NCBI RefSeq assembly: GCF_000177195.2
Contig: NC_015953.1
Location: 1,116,001-1,180,000, forward strand
Length of the DNA stretch: 64,000 nucleotides
Origin: Streptomyces sp. SirexAA-E
GTDB taxonomy: Bacteria; Actinomycetota; Actinomycetes; Streptomycetales; Streptomycetaceae
Direction of reading: 5' to 3'
This document shows positions 38,251 through 47,372 of this stretch, in pieces. Positions within the stretch are counted from its first letter, which is position 1. Each line of letters starts with the position of its first letter. The translations under genes and the position numbers were made by a program. Under the pieces are notes generated by a model. The model worked only from the letters and a program-made list of their open reading frames with translations. It was not told where the DNA came from and made no database searches.

Positions 38251-39365
38251 TCCGGCTGCTCCGTGAGGTCGGTGATCGTCCGGCGCAGGGTGCGCTCCAC
38301 CCGGTCGGCGACGCCCTTCGCCTCGTGGCCGAGACCGGCCTCGGCCACCGCCGTGGTGGCGCCCGACTTCATCGCGGCGGCGGCGGGCTGCGGTTCGGCG
38401 ACCGTCCGTCCGTCGGCGAAGCCCGAGACGGAGAGGACGACGACGGGCACCTCGGTCAGCACGTGGACGCTCCAGCTGGCGCGCTGCGCGTCACCGAAGC
38501 CGGCGGCCGCGGTGTCCTTCACCGGGTACGCACGGGGCATCAGATCCGTGCGGTCGTCGAGGTGCTGGGTGGTGAACCGGGCGTCGAGGGCGCTCATCGC
38601 GTCGGTGCCGGCCTCGGTGAAGACCAGGCCGACGGTGGTGACGCTGCTCCGGGTGGCGTCGGTGTAGGTGGCGCGCACCAGGCGCTCGCAGCCGACCGGG
38701 CGGAGCGTCTTGAGGAGCAGCGGGTCAAGTCCGGCCGCGCAGCCGCTGTCGGCGGCGACCCCGATCCGGGTCCAGACCCGGTCGGTGGCCCCCGGGCCCG
38801 CGCCGTCGCCCTTGAGGGTGCGGGGGAAGAGGGTGTCGACGGGGACGCTGTGCCAGGCGGAACGGCCCACGGTGTAGGCGCTCGGGGCCTTGGCGTCGGC
38901 CGCCGGGTCCTGGATGAGCCAGGTGCCGGTGACGGCGCCGCCGATCAGTCCGAGGCCGAGCACGGCCGAGACGGCGGCCGAGGCGGTCCTGGCCGGGTGC
39001 CGGGGGCGGACGGGGCGCAGCCGGGTGGTGGTCTCGGCGGGCGTCTCGGCGTACGCGTAGGAGGGACCGGCCGGGGCGGGCCGCTGCCCGGGGCGTGGGG
39101 TGAGGTCCACCGCTCCGACGGGTCTGCGCCGGGTCGGGGCGGGCGGCGGTGGCGTACAGGGGCGGGCTGGCGGCGGGGGCGGTGTGTGGCGCTCGGACGG
39201 TATGGGGCGCAGTCGGGCGGTCGTCTCCGCGGGGGTGTGCGGTGGTTGCCGGGGTCCGCCGGGGAGCGGCGCGGACGGCACGGGCCCGGCCGGGGGCCGC
39301 GGGGGCACGGGCGGCGGTGTGGTCGGGCGGGGCGGCAGTGGAGCGCGCTGCGCCTCGGTACTCAT
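38247..39365 (-). CDS. proline-rich single-pass membrane protein encoded with mycosin
   Basis: 372 residues. The first ~140 are a cytoplasmic Pro/Arg/Thr-rich tail with repeated ETTARLRP motifs (AETTARLRPI, AETTTRLRPV). One transmembrane segment follows (TASAAVSAVLGLGLIGGAVTGTWLI). The external domain (about 175-372) is unrecognised but has four Cys-containing or conserved-looking stretches (DSGCAAGLDPLLLKTLRPVGCERLVRATYTD). ATG 39365 fits better than the longer 39392. Translationally coupled to mycP, so a partner in the same envelope process is likely; function unknown. Confidence 0.75.
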   Translation of the reverse strand: MSTEAQRAPLPPRPTTPPPVPPRPPAGPVPSAPLPGGPRQPPHTPAETTARLRPIPSERHTPPPPPARPCTPPPPAPTRRRPVGAVDLTPRPGQRPAPAGPSYAYAETPAETTTRLRPVRPRHPARTASAAVSAVLGLGLIGGAVTGTWLIQDPAADAKAPSAYTVGRSAWHSVPVDTLFPRTLKGDGAGPGATDRVWTRIGVAADSGCAAGLDPLLLKTLRPVGCERLVRATYTDATRSSVTTVGLVFTEAGTDAMSALDARFTTQHLDDRTDLMPRAYPVKDTAAAGFGDAQRASWSVHVLTEVPVVVLSVSGFADGRTVAEPQPAAAAMKSGATTAVAEAGLGHEAKGVADRVERTLRRTITDLTEQPE

Positions 39366-39551
39366 CCGCCCCCCTGGTTCACGTCCCCGCACCGCCGGCG
39401 GTCCACCGTCCCGGACAAGGGTGGCCGGTCGATCGCCCGAGCGTCACTCTACGGGGTGCGGGGCGCCCCGTGGGACGGGACGCCGGGTGCCGGGCGGTCT
39501 GCCCCGAACATCCCCCTACCCAGCGGTACGGCCGTCTGGCAAGCTGCGCCC

Positions 39552-40754
39552 ATGACTGCCCGCGCCGCTGACCGGACCCGTTACGACCGGGCCACCGCCC
39601 ACCTCGACGCCCCCGTCGCCGTGGTGGACCTGGAGGCCTTCGATGCCAACGCCGACGACCTGGTGCGCCGGGCGGGCGGGAAGCCCGTCCGGGTGGCGAG
39701 CAAGTCGGTACGCTGCCGCGCCCTGCTCGAACGGGTGCTGGCGCGCCCGGGATTCGCCGGAATCATGTCGTTCACGCTGGCGGAGTCGCTCTGGCTGGCC
39801 CGGGCGGGCTTCGACGACGTGCTGCTGGCGTACCCGTCGGCCGACCGGGCCGCCTACGCCGAGCTGGCCGCCGACCCGAAGCTCGCGGCGGCCGTGACCG
39901 TGATGGTGGACGACCCCGCGCAGCTGGAGCTGATCGACGCGGCGCGGGCCGGCGGGACGCAGGAGGTCCGGGTCTGCCTGGAGCTGGACACCTCGCTGCG
40001 GCTGCTCGGCGGCCGGGTGCGGGTCGGCGCGCTGCGCTCCCCGCTGCGCTCCCCCGCCCAACTGGCGGAGCTGGCCCGCTCGGTGGCCCGCAGGCCGGGC
40101 TTCCGGCTGGTCGGGCTCATGGCGTACGAGGGCCATGTGGCCGGGGTGGGCGACTCGGTGGCCGGGCGCCCGCTGCGGTCCCGGGCGATCCGGCTGATGC
40201 AGGCCACCGCCCGAAGGGAGCTGACCGTCCGGCGGGCCGAGGTCGTGCGGGCGGTACGGGCGGTGGCGCCGGAGCTGGAGTTCGTCAACGGCGGGGGCAC
40301 CGGCAGTGTGCAGCACACGGCCGCAGAGGCCGCGGTGACGGAGATCGCGGCCGGGTCGGGGCTGTACGTACCGCGGCTGTTCGACAACTACACCTCGTTC
40401 ACCGGCCGTCCGGCAGCCCTGTTCGCCCAGCCCGTGGTCCGCAGGCCGGGTGTGGGCGTGGTGACGGTGCTGGGCGGCGGCTACCCGGCGTCCGGGGCGG
40501 CCGGTCCGGACCGGCTCCCGGTCCCGTATCTGCCCGAGGGGCTGCGGTACGACCCGCAGGAGGGGCCGGGCGAGGTGCAGACGCCGCTGCTGGGTTCCCC
40601 CGCCGACGATCTGCTGATCGGCGACAAGGTGTGGTTCCGGCACGCCAAGGCCGGTGAGCTGTGTGAGCGCTTCGACGAGCTGCGGCTGATCGAGGGCGAC
40701 CGGATCACGGCGACGGTGCCGACGTACCGGGGCGAGGGCCGTACGTTCCTGTGA
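39552..40754 (+). CDS. PLP-dependent amino acid deaminase/aldolase (alanine-racemase fold)
   Basis: 400 residues with the N-terminal alanine-racemase barrel: AVVDLEAFDANADDLVRRAGGKPVRVASKSVRC (PLP lysine in SKS), RLVGLMAYEGHVAG and FVNGGGTGSV. The C-terminal domain has VVTVLGGGYPASG and the metal-site region WFRHAKAGELCERFDEL. It resembles the D-threonine aldolase / D-serine dehydratase family; the exact substrate is unknown. Monocistronic, divergent from the proline-rich gene. Confidence 0.88.
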   Translation: MTARAADRTRYDRATAHLDAPVAVVDLEAFDANADDLVRRAGGKPVRVASKSVRCRALLERVLARPGFAGIMSFTLAESLWLARAGFDDVLLAYPSADRAAYAELAADPKLAAAVTVMVDDPAQLELIDAARAGGTQEVRVCLELDTSLRLLGGRVRVGALRSPLRSPAQLAELARSVARRPGFRLVGLMAYEGHVAGVGDSVAGRPLRSRAIRLMQATARRELTVRRAEVVRAVRAVAPELEFVNGGGTGSVQHTAAEAAVTEIAAGSGLYVPRLFDNYTSFTGRPAALFAQPVVRRPGVGVVTVLGGGYPASGAAGPDRLPVPYLPEGLRYDPQEGPGEVQTPLLGSPADDLLIGDKVWFRHAKAGELCERFDELRLIEGDRITATVPTYRGEGRTFL

Positions 40755-40799
40755 GAGCGGCCCGCCCGGGGCGGCCCGTCGCCGTGGCACGGCCTTCGC

Positions 40800-41354
40800 T
40801 CACGCGGCGGCCGGCACCGCGGTCCGGCCGCCCAGTACGGCGGAGAACCGGTCCGTCACCTGGCCCAGGGCCTCGGCGGCGCCCGGGGCGACGGTCAGGG
40901 TGCCGTCGTCGGCCACGGAGAGGTCCGTGTCGAGGGTGAACCAGCCGGGGACGATGTGCGCGGCGCCCATGGAGCTCAGGACGGGGCGCAGTGCGTAGTC
41001 GATCGCCAGGACGTGGGCGGTGCTGCCGCCGGTGGCCAGGGGCAGCACGGTCTTGCCGGTCAGCGCGTACTGCGGGAGCAGGTCGAGCAGCGACTTGAGC
41101 AGGCCGGAGTAGGCGGCCTTGTAGACGGGGGTGCCGATCACCACGCCGTCCGCCCGCTCGAACAGCGCCGCCGCCTCGACGACGGCGGGGTGCCGGAAGT
41201 CGGCGCCGAGCAGGGGGCCGGGGGGCAGGGTGCGGACCTCCAGCGAGGTGACCTCGTGGCCCTGGAGCCTGAGGCGGTCGTCGAGGTGGCGCAGGAGCCG
41301 TGCGGTGCGGGACGTCGCGGAGGGGCTTCCGGAGACGGACAGGATGGCGGCCAT
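40800..41354 (-). CDS. NADPH-dependent FMN reductase (SsuE-like)
   Basis: 184-residue flavodoxin-fold protein: MAAILSVSGSPSATSRTARLLRHLDD (FMN phosphate loop SGSPSATSRT), GVVIGTPVYKAAYSGLLKSLLDLLPQYALTGKTVLPLATGG. SsuE-type enzymes supply reduced FMN to two-component monooxygenases, which fits the NtaA/DszA-type gene two genes upstream. Last gene of the eight-gene operon starting at 48929. Confidence 0.92.
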   Translation of the reverse strand: MAAILSVSGSPSATSRTARLLRHLDDRLRLQGHEVTSLEVRTLPPGPLLGADFRHPAVVEAAALFERADGVVIGTPVYKAAYSGLLKSLLDLLPQYALTGKTVLPLATGGSTAHVLAIDYALRPVLSSMGAAHIVPGWFTLDTDLSVADDGTLTVAPGAAEALGQVTDRFSAVLGGRTAVPAAA

Positions 41355-41438
41355 GGGGACCTTCCGGGTTCGGGGTGAGGTGTGCGGGTACGGGTCGGCG
41401 CTGCGGGCCCGGTCAGGGCGCGCGGGTGGCGGCGGCGT

Positions 41439-42239
41439 TCACCAGGCGCTCGCCTCCACCGCGACCACCGGCACCAGGTCGTTGCGCAGGGCTTCCAGGA
41501 AGGTGACGATCTCGGCGGCCACCGCGCGGTGCTGCATGTCGTTGAGGACGTCGTGGTGGGCGCCGCGGACCACGGAGAGCCGGGCGCGGGGCCGTGCCTT
41601 CGCGGCGCGGAGCAGCGCCTCGTGGTCCGCGAGCGGGTCGGCGTCGCCGGTCAGGAGCAGGGTGGGCAGGCCGCTCCCGGCGCCGTAGGCCGCGTCGAGC
41701 AGTGCGTCCGGCACCGGGTCGCCGAGCGAGCCCCGCCGCACCTGGGGGTCGTCGGTGAGCCTGGTCCGGTGGACGGGGCAGGAGGTGCGGACGTCGAGTT
41801 CCTCGTCCCACCCGCCGGCGGCGGCGGCCGTGTGGCCCGGCAGCCCCGCGAGGACGACGGCGTCCGGCGCCGCCTCCGGCTCGGACGCCTCGCGTGCCAG
41901 GAGCGCCGCGAGGGCGACGGCTCCGGTGTCGGCACCCACCCAGACGACGGGGCGGGCGGCCCCGTCGTCGGCGGTGGTGGCGGCCGCCTCGGCGAGCCGG
42001 GCGCCGAGCCGGTCCAGCGAGCCGGTCGGGTCGTCGGGGTCGAGGTCCGGGGCGTCGACGACGCGGACCCGGTAGGCGTCGGCGGCGAGGCGGGCGCCCA
42101 GCCGGGCGTAGGTCGACCGGGTCTCCCCGCGGCCGGGCACCACGACGACCGTGGCGCGGACGCGGAGCCCTTCGGGTCCGTGGTGGTCCGTGACGTCGGT
42201 GCGGCCCGTGGGTGGGGTGCGGTCGGTGGGGTCGGTCAT
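41439..42239 (-). CDS. alpha/beta hydrolase
   Basis: 266 residues. VVVVPGRGETRSTYARLGARLAADAYRVRVVDAPD is the first strand and oxyanion region. The nucleophile elbow reads VWVGADTGAVAL, with Asp in place of Ser, as in haloalkane dehalogenase and dienelactone-type relatives. LLLTGDADPLADHEALL and GAHHDVLNDMQHRA hold the acid and His. It probably processes a product or precursor in the same sulfur-compound pathway. ATG 42239 follows GGAGAG. Confidence 0.8.
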   Translation of the reverse strand: MTDPTDRTPPTGRTDVTDHHGPEGLRVRATVVVVPGRGETRSTYARLGARLAADAYRVRVVDAPDLDPDDPTGSLDRLGARLAEAAATTADDGAARPVVWVGADTGAVALAALLAREASEPEAAPDAVVLAGLPGHTAAAAGGWDEELDVRTSCPVHRTRLTDDPQVRRGSLGDPVPDALLDAAYGAGSGLPTLLLTGDADPLADHEALLRAAKARPRARLSVVRGAHHDVLNDMQHRAVAAEIVTFLEALRNDLVPVVAVEASAW

Positions 42240-42280
42240 CTCGTCTCTCCGGGGGTTCGGGCGGGGTGGCGGGGCGTCGT

Positions 42281-43624
42281 TCAGGCGTCCGCGTGGAGAC
42301 CGCGCGCCAGGGTGTGCCGGTTGGCGGGTACGGGCAGGCCGAGGTGGCCGCGGAGGGTGTCGGCCTCGTAGGCGGTGCGGTACAGCCCGCGCTTCTGGAG
42401 GATCGGGACGACGCCGTCGACGAAGAGGTCGAGGTCCTCGGCGGTGCGGAAGGCGAGGTTGATGCCGTCGAAGGTGCCCGCCTCGAACCACCGCTCGATG
42501 CTGTCGGCGACGGTGGCGGGGGCGCCGACGAACGGGGCCTCGCGGAACGAGTTGAGCGAGTCCGCGACCTGGCGCAGCGTCAGCTTCTCCCGGCGGGCGC
42601 GCTCGATGATCTTCCCGGCACCGGTCCGGCCGCCCTTCTCGGCGAGGTGGGCCACGTCGGGGAACGGCGCGTCCAGGTCGTGCCGGCTGAAGTCGTACGC
42701 CCCGAACGAGCGGCCCAGGAGCGCGAGGTTGCGGTCGAAGTCGTTGTCCTCCTCGAAGATCTCCCTCTCGCGCCCGCGGGCGGCCTCGTCGGTCGCGGCG
42801 ACGACCGGGCCGCCGTGGATGAAGATCTTGATGTGCTCGGGGTCGCGGCCGTAGGACGCGGTGCGCTTCTTGACGTCGGCGTAGTACTCCTGTGCCTGTT
42901 CCAGCGAGCCGCCCGGAGCGTAGATCCCCTCGGCGACCTGGGCGGCGAGGTCGCGCCCCTCCTCGGACACCCCGGCCTGGAAGATGACCGGCTGGCCCTG
43001 CGGCGAACGGGAGATGTTGAGCGGGCCGGCCACCTTGAAGTGCTCGCCGTCGTGGTCGAGGGCGTGCAGCTTGTCCGGGTCGAGGAAGACGCCCCGCTCC
43101 ACGTCGGCCGGGAAGGCGTCGTCCTCGTAGGAGTCCCACAGTCCGCGGGCGACCTGGACGAATTCCAGGGCGCGGCCGTAGCGGGTGGCGTAGTCGAGGT
43201 GCTCGTCGAGCCCGAAGTTCCTGGAGGTTCCGGTGTCGAAGCTGGTCACCACGTTCCACCCGGCGCGCCCCCCGCTGATGTGGTCGAGGGAGGCGAACCT
43301 GCGGGCGAGGTTGAAGGGCGAGTTGTACGTCGAGCTCGCCGTTCCGACCAGGCCTATGCGCGAGGTGTGGGTGGCGACCGCGGACAGGAGGGTGAGCGGC
43401 TCCAGGCGGTTCAGGTAGTGCGCCGGGTAGGTGGCGTTGATGAACTGGCTGTCGACGATGAAGAGGGCGTCGAAGAGCGCGTGTTCTGCGGCCTTGGCCT
43501 GCTGGATGTAGTGGTTGACGTCGATGCTGGAGTTCTTCGCGACGCGCGGGTCCTTCCAGAGTCCGTGCTGGCCGGGGCCGCCGACGCCGTAGGGGTGCAG
43601 GGCGAGGTGGATCGTGCGGGGCAT
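42281..43624 (-). CDS. FMNH2-dependent monooxygenase, NtaA/SnaA/DszA family
   Basis: 447-residue luciferase-like protein: IHLALHPYGVGGPGQHGLW, LFIVDSQFINATYPAHYLNRLEPLTLLSAVATHTSRIGLVGTASSTYNSPFNLARRFASLDHISGGRAGWNVVTS and PVIFQAGVSEEGRDLAAQVAEGIY. This subfamily cleaves C-S or C-N bonds (DszA, NtaA, SfnG and similar) with FMNH2 from a partner reductase. With the transporter and leader peptide the likely role is release of sulfur from an organosulfur compound. Substrate unknown. Confidence 0.92.
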   Translation of the reverse strand: MPRTIHLALHPYGVGGPGQHGLWKDPRVAKNSSIDVNHYIQQAKAAEHALFDALFIVDSQFINATYPAHYLNRLEPLTLLSAVATHTSRIGLVGTASSTYNSPFNLARRFASLDHISGGRAGWNVVTSFDTGTSRNFGLDEHLDYATRYGRALEFVQVARGLWDSYEDDAFPADVERGVFLDPDKLHALDHDGEHFKVAGPLNISRSPQGQPVIFQAGVSEEGRDLAAQVAEGIYAPGGSLEQAQEYYADVKKRTASYGRDPEHIKIFIHGGPVVAATDEAARGREREIFEEDNDFDRNLALLGRSFGAYDFSRHDLDAPFPDVAHLAEKGGRTGAGKIIERARREKLTLRQVADSLNSFREAPFVGAPATVADSIERWFEAGTFDGINLAFRTAEDLDLFVDGVVPILQKRGLYRTAYEADTLRGHLGLPVPANRHTLARGLHADA

Positions 43625-43651
43625 GGGTGTGTTCCTCTCGGGGGTGCGGGT

Positions 43652-44515
43652 TCAGGTGTGCAGGAGCGCGCGCAGGGCTTCGCGTTCGGCCCGGTCGGCC
43701 GAGGCGCCGCGCAGGGTCGGGGCGGAGCCGACGAGCAGGCGGGTGTAGGGGTGCTGCGGGTCGCCCACGACCTGGCGGGCGGTGCCGGTCTCGACGAGTT
43801 CGCCCCGGTAGAGGACGGCGACGCGGTCGGCGGTCCCGGCGACGGATCCGAGGTCGTGGGAGATGAGCAGGAGGGCCACCCCACCGGCGCGGAGTTCCTT
43901 GAGGATCTCCAGGATCTGGACGCGGTTGGCGGAGTCCAGGGCGCTGACCGGCTCGTCGAGGATGATCAGCTCGGGTCCGGTGATCAGGGCGCGGGCCACG
44001 GCGACGCGTTGGCGCTGTCCGCCGGAGAGTTCGCCCGGCAGCCGCTCCAGCAGGTCCTCGGAGAGGCGCACGCGGTCCAGGAGCGCGCGGGCGCGCGCGC
44101 TCGCCTCCGCCCGCCCCGTGCCCTGGATGAGCAGCGGTTCGGTCAGCGAGTCCTCGATGGTGAGGTCGGGGTCGAGGCTGCGCAGCGGGTCCTGGAAGAC
44201 GTACTGGACCACACCGCGCCTGCGCAGGGCCCGCCACCGGCGGCCGCCGTGCCCGGTGACGTCCTCGCCGGCGACCCGGACCGACCCGGCTCCGGCGCGC
44301 ACCAGGCCGAGGACGGTGCGGGCGAGGGTGGACTTCCCGGAGCCCGTCTCGCCGATGAGGCCGACCGTCTCACCGGGTGCGACGCTCAGCGAGACGCCGC
44401 TCAGCGCCTGACGGCGCCCGCGGCCCCGTCCGTAGTACACGTCGAGGTCCGTGACCTCCAGGGCGGGGCGCGGGCTCGCAAGCGGTCCGACCGCGCCGGG
44501 TGCTGCGGTGGTCAC
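43652..44515 (-). CDS. ABC transporter ATP-binding protein (peptide/nickel type, second ATPase)
   Basis: 287 residues: Walker A GETGSGKSTLARTV, Q-loop VFQDPLRSLDPDLTI, signature LSGGQRQRVAVARAL, Walker B LIILDEPVSALD, switch LISHDLGSV, and the C-terminal HPYTRLLVGS segment of oligopeptide-type ATPases. GTG 44515 overlaps the previous stop (GTGA). Pairs with the ATPase upstream. Confidence 0.93.
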   Translation of the reverse strand: MTTAAPGAVGPLASPRPALEVTDLDVYYGRGRGRRQALSGVSLSVAPGETVGLIGETGSGKSTLARTVLGLVRAGAGSVRVAGEDVTGHGGRRWRALRRRGVVQYVFQDPLRSLDPDLTIEDSLTEPLLIQGTGRAEASARARALLDRVRLSEDLLERLPGELSGGQRQRVAVARALITGPELIILDEPVSALDSANRVQILEILKELRAGGVALLLISHDLGSVAGTADRVAVLYRGELVETGTARQVVGDPQHPYTRLLVGSAPTLRGASADRAEREALRALLHT

Positions 44516-45402
44516 GAGGCCTCCTCGGGGTCGAGGAACTTGTCCGGTCCGTACTGCTCGTGCTCGGCGACGAGCAGCCGGGTGTAGGCGTGCCGCGGGT
44601 CGTGCAGCACCGCGTGCGTCGGGCCGTGCTCGACCACCTCGCCCTGCCGCATCACGAGGACCTCGTCGCACAGCTGGGCGACGACGGCCAGGTCGTGGGA
44701 GACGACCACGAGCGCGAGGCCGCTCTCCTCGCGCAGTTCGGCGAGCAGGTCGAGGATCTCGGCCTGGACGGTGACGTCGAGCGCGGTCGTGGCCTCGTCG
44801 GCGATCAGGGCCCGCGGTTCGGCGGCGACGGCGGCCGCGATCAGGACGCGCTGGAGCATGCCTCCGGAGAGTTCGTACGGGTACTGGCCGTAGACCAGTT
44901 CCGGGTCGCGCAGATGCACCGCCCGCAGCAGTGCGACGGCCCGGTGGCGTGCCTCGCGCCGCTTCAGCCCCTTCTTGACGCGGAGGACCTCGGCGATCTG
45001 GGCGCCCACCTTGACGGAGGGGTTGAGGTAGGACGCCGGGTCCTGGAAGACGGCGCTGATCGTGGTTCCGCGCAGGGCGGTCCACTGCGCGGGGGTCAGG
45101 GTCGTGATGTCGGTCCCGGTGATCTCGACGGAGCCGGCGGTGACCTCGAAGTGCGGGGGCAGGATGCCGAGTACGGCCCGGCAGGTGAGGGTCTTGCCGC
45201 TGCCGGACTCGCCGACGATGCCGACCGCCTTGCCCGGGGTGAGCGTGAAGCTCACCCCGTGCACGATCTCGCGGTCGGTGACCCCGTCGCTGATACGTAC
45301 GTCGTGTACGGCGAGCACCGGCGGGTCCTCGGGTGTGTCCGTGGGGCCGGGCGCGGTCCGCGGGGACCGCTCGGGCGCGGCGTTCGGGGACAGTGTCGTC
45401 AT
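44512..45402 (-). CDS. ABC transporter ATP-binding protein (peptide/nickel type, first ATPase)
   Basis: 296 residues: Walker A GESGSGKTLTCRAV, Q-loop VFQDPASYLNPSVKV, signature LSGGMLQRVLIAAAVAAEP, Walker B ALIADEATTALDVT, switch VVSHDLAVV, and C-terminal HAYTRLLVAEHE. ATG 45402 has GCAGGAGG upstream; it overlaps the stop of the permease gene. Confidence 0.93.
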   Translation of the reverse strand: MTTLSPNAAPERSPRTAPGPTDTPEDPPVLAVHDVRISDGVTDREIVHGVSFTLTPGKAVGIVGESGSGKTLTCRAVLGILPPHFEVTAGSVEITGTDITTLTPAQWTALRGTTISAVFQDPASYLNPSVKVGAQIAEVLRVKKGLKRREARHRAVALLRAVHLRDPELVYGQYPYELSGGMLQRVLIAAAVAAEPRALIADEATTALDVTVQAEILDLLAELREESGLALVVVSHDLAVVAQLCDEVLVMRQGEVVEHGPTHAVLHDPRHAYTRLLVAEHEQYGPDKFLDPEEAS

Positions 45403-46295
45403 CGTGCACCTCCTGCGGAGACGGGGCGGCCCTTGGCGAGGCGGTTGGCCCGGGCCTTGCGGTCGTTGACCAGCGCGCGGCCCGCCTCGCCCGAGACGTC
45501 GCGGATCGCGTCGGCCAGGAGGTTGCAGGCCCAGACGGTGACCATGATCAGCAGCGCGGGCGTGACGGGCCCCCACGGCCGGTGGCTGAGGTAGCCCAGG
45601 TCCGAGGCGAGCAGCCCGCCCCAGGTCGGCTGGGGCGGCTGGACGCCGATGCCGAGGAAGGTCAGGCTCGACACGATGACGAAGCCGACGCCGATGGTCT
45701 GGGCGAGGGCGACCGCGATCGGCGGGAGCACCTTCACCCGGACGTGGCGGCGGATGATCCAGCCGGTGGAGGCTCCGGCGACGAGCGCCGCCTCCACGTA
45801 CGGGGAGCGGGCGACGGACAGGGTCGCGGCGCGGGCCACCCGGTAGAAGAGAGGCGAGACCAGCGCGCCCGTGACGACCATGGCCTGGGTGAGGCCGTTG
45901 CCGAGCAGGGCGATCACGGCGACGGCGAACAGCAGGAACGGCAGGGCGACGAGCGTGTCCGCCAGCCGGAGCGTGATCCACTCGAAGACCCGGCCGAGGT
46001 AGACGGACAGGATGCCGGGGATCGCGCCGACGACCAGGGCCACCAGGGCGACCTCGAGCGAGCCGAGGACGCTGACGCGGGAGCCGTCCAGCAGGCGGCT
46101 GAACACGTCGCGGCCGAGGTGGTCGGTGCCCAGCCAGTGGGCGCCGGACGCGGCGGCCAGCGTGTTGTCGCTGGTGGCGAGGGGGTCCTGCGGGGCGAGC
46201 CACGGGCCGAGGACCGCCAGCAGGGCGATCACGGCGAGGACGGCGACGGCGATCCGGCCGGACGTGAGTGCGAGGACGCGGCGCACCATGGTCAC
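45399..46295 (-). CDS. ABC transporter permease (DppC-type)
   Basis: 298 residues, six transmembrane helices. N-terminal LTSGRIAVAVLAVIALLAVLGPWLAPQDPLATSDNTLAAASGAHWLGTDHLGRDVFSRLL is the hallmark of DppC/OppC permeases; the EAA loop is EAALVAGASTGWIIRRHVRVKVLPPIAV. GTG 46295 gives a GTGA overlap with the previous gene; ATG 46289 is the alternative. Confidence 0.92.
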   Translation of the reverse strand: MTMVRRVLALTSGRIAVAVLAVIALLAVLGPWLAPQDPLATSDNTLAAASGAHWLGTDHLGRDVFSRLLDGSRVSVLGSLEVALVALVVGAIPGILSVYLGRVFEWITLRLADTLVALPFLLFAVAVIALLGNGLTQAMVVTGALVSPLFYRVARAATLSVARSPYVEAALVAGASTGWIIRRHVRVKVLPPIAVALAQTIGVGFVIVSSLTFLGIGVQPPQPTWGGLLASDLGYLSHRPWGPVTPALLIMVTVWACNLLADAIRDVSGEAGRALVNDRKARANRLAKGRPVSAGGAR

Positions 46296-47320
46296 ACCCC
46301 CCGCTGAGAGGCCGGCGTCACACGCGCCAGCACCAGGTTGACGATCAGGTTGAAGGAGACGACGAGCACGATCGACACCACGAGGACGCCCTGCACCGCG
46401 GGCACGTCCCCGGCCTGGGCGGAGTCGTTGGCGAACCGGCCGAACCCCTGCAGGCCGAAGATCCATTCCGTGACGACCGAGGCGCCGACCAGCGCGGGGA
46501 ACTTCAGGCCGAGGGTGGCCAGCGCCGGGCCGATCCCGTTGCGCAGGATGTGGCCGAAGAAGATCCGGCGCGGGCTCAGTCCCCGTACCACCGCGCCCGT
46601 CACGTAGTTCTCGCCGCGGGCCGTGACGAGACCGGTGCGCAGCTGGCGGGCGACGTCGGCGACCACGTCGCAGCTGAGCGCGAGCGCGGGCAGGGTGATG
46701 TGCGCGAGCCACGGGCCGGTCCCCGCCTCGGCCGGGACGTAGCCGGCCGACGGGAAGAGGCCGAGGCCGACCGCCAGGACCGCGACCAGGACGATGCCGA
46801 CGACGAAGGGCGGCATCACCGAGATGACGGTGACCAGTCCGGTGATCCCGCGGTCGATCAGGGTGGTGGGCCGCAGGGCGGCCAGGGTGCCCAGCGCGAA
46901 TCCGACGACGACCCCGATGAGCAGGGCGAACGTGGCAATCGAGAGGCTGACGCCCAGGCCGAGGCCGATGAGGGTGGAGATGTCGGCGCCGTTGACCCAG
47001 CTGACGCCGAGCTCGCCGTGCAGGACACCGGTGATCCAGTCCCAGTACTGCGTCAGGAACGGCTTGTCGAGCCCCCACTGGGCCTCGATCCGCTGGATCG
47101 CCTCGGGGGTCGCCTCCTCGCCGAGCTGGATCCGCGCCGGGCTGAGTCCGCTCAGCGACCGCAACGCGAACGTCACGAAGGTCGCCACCAGGAACACGGG
47201 CACGAAGATCGCGACCGACCGGGCGAGGACACCCAGGACGCGGCCGAGCGTGTGCCGCAGCCGGGCGAGGGCGGCGCCGCGGCGCTCACCGGGCACGGCC
47301 CGGAGCACGGTCGTGGTCAT
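46292..47320 (-). CDS. ABC transporter permease (DppB-type)
   Basis: 342 residues, six helices (VLARSVAIFVPVFLVATFVTFALRSLSG..., TLIGLGLGVSLSIATFALLIGVVVGFALG) and the DppB-like TGAVVRGLSPRRIFFGHILRNGIGPALATLG coupling loop. Forms the membrane channel with the DppC-type partner. Confidence 0.92.
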   Translation of the reverse strand: MTTTVLRAVPGERRGAALARLRHTLGRVLGVLARSVAIFVPVFLVATFVTFALRSLSGLSPARIQLGEEATPEAIQRIEAQWGLDKPFLTQYWDWITGVLHGELGVSWVNGADISTLIGLGLGVSLSIATFALLIGVVVGFALGTLAALRPTTLIDRGITGLVTVISVMPPFVVGIVLVAVLAVGLGLFPSAGYVPAEAGTGPWLAHITLPALALSCDVVADVARQLRTGLVTARGENYVTGAVVRGLSPRRIFFGHILRNGIGPALATLGLKFPALVGASVVTEWIFGLQGFGRFANDSAQAGDVPAVQGVLVVSIVLVVSFNLIVNLVLARVTPASQRGV

Positions 47321-47372
47321 CGGGTTGCCTCCTCTCTGTTGGTGTGTGCGTGTCTGTTCCGGACGTACGGGG

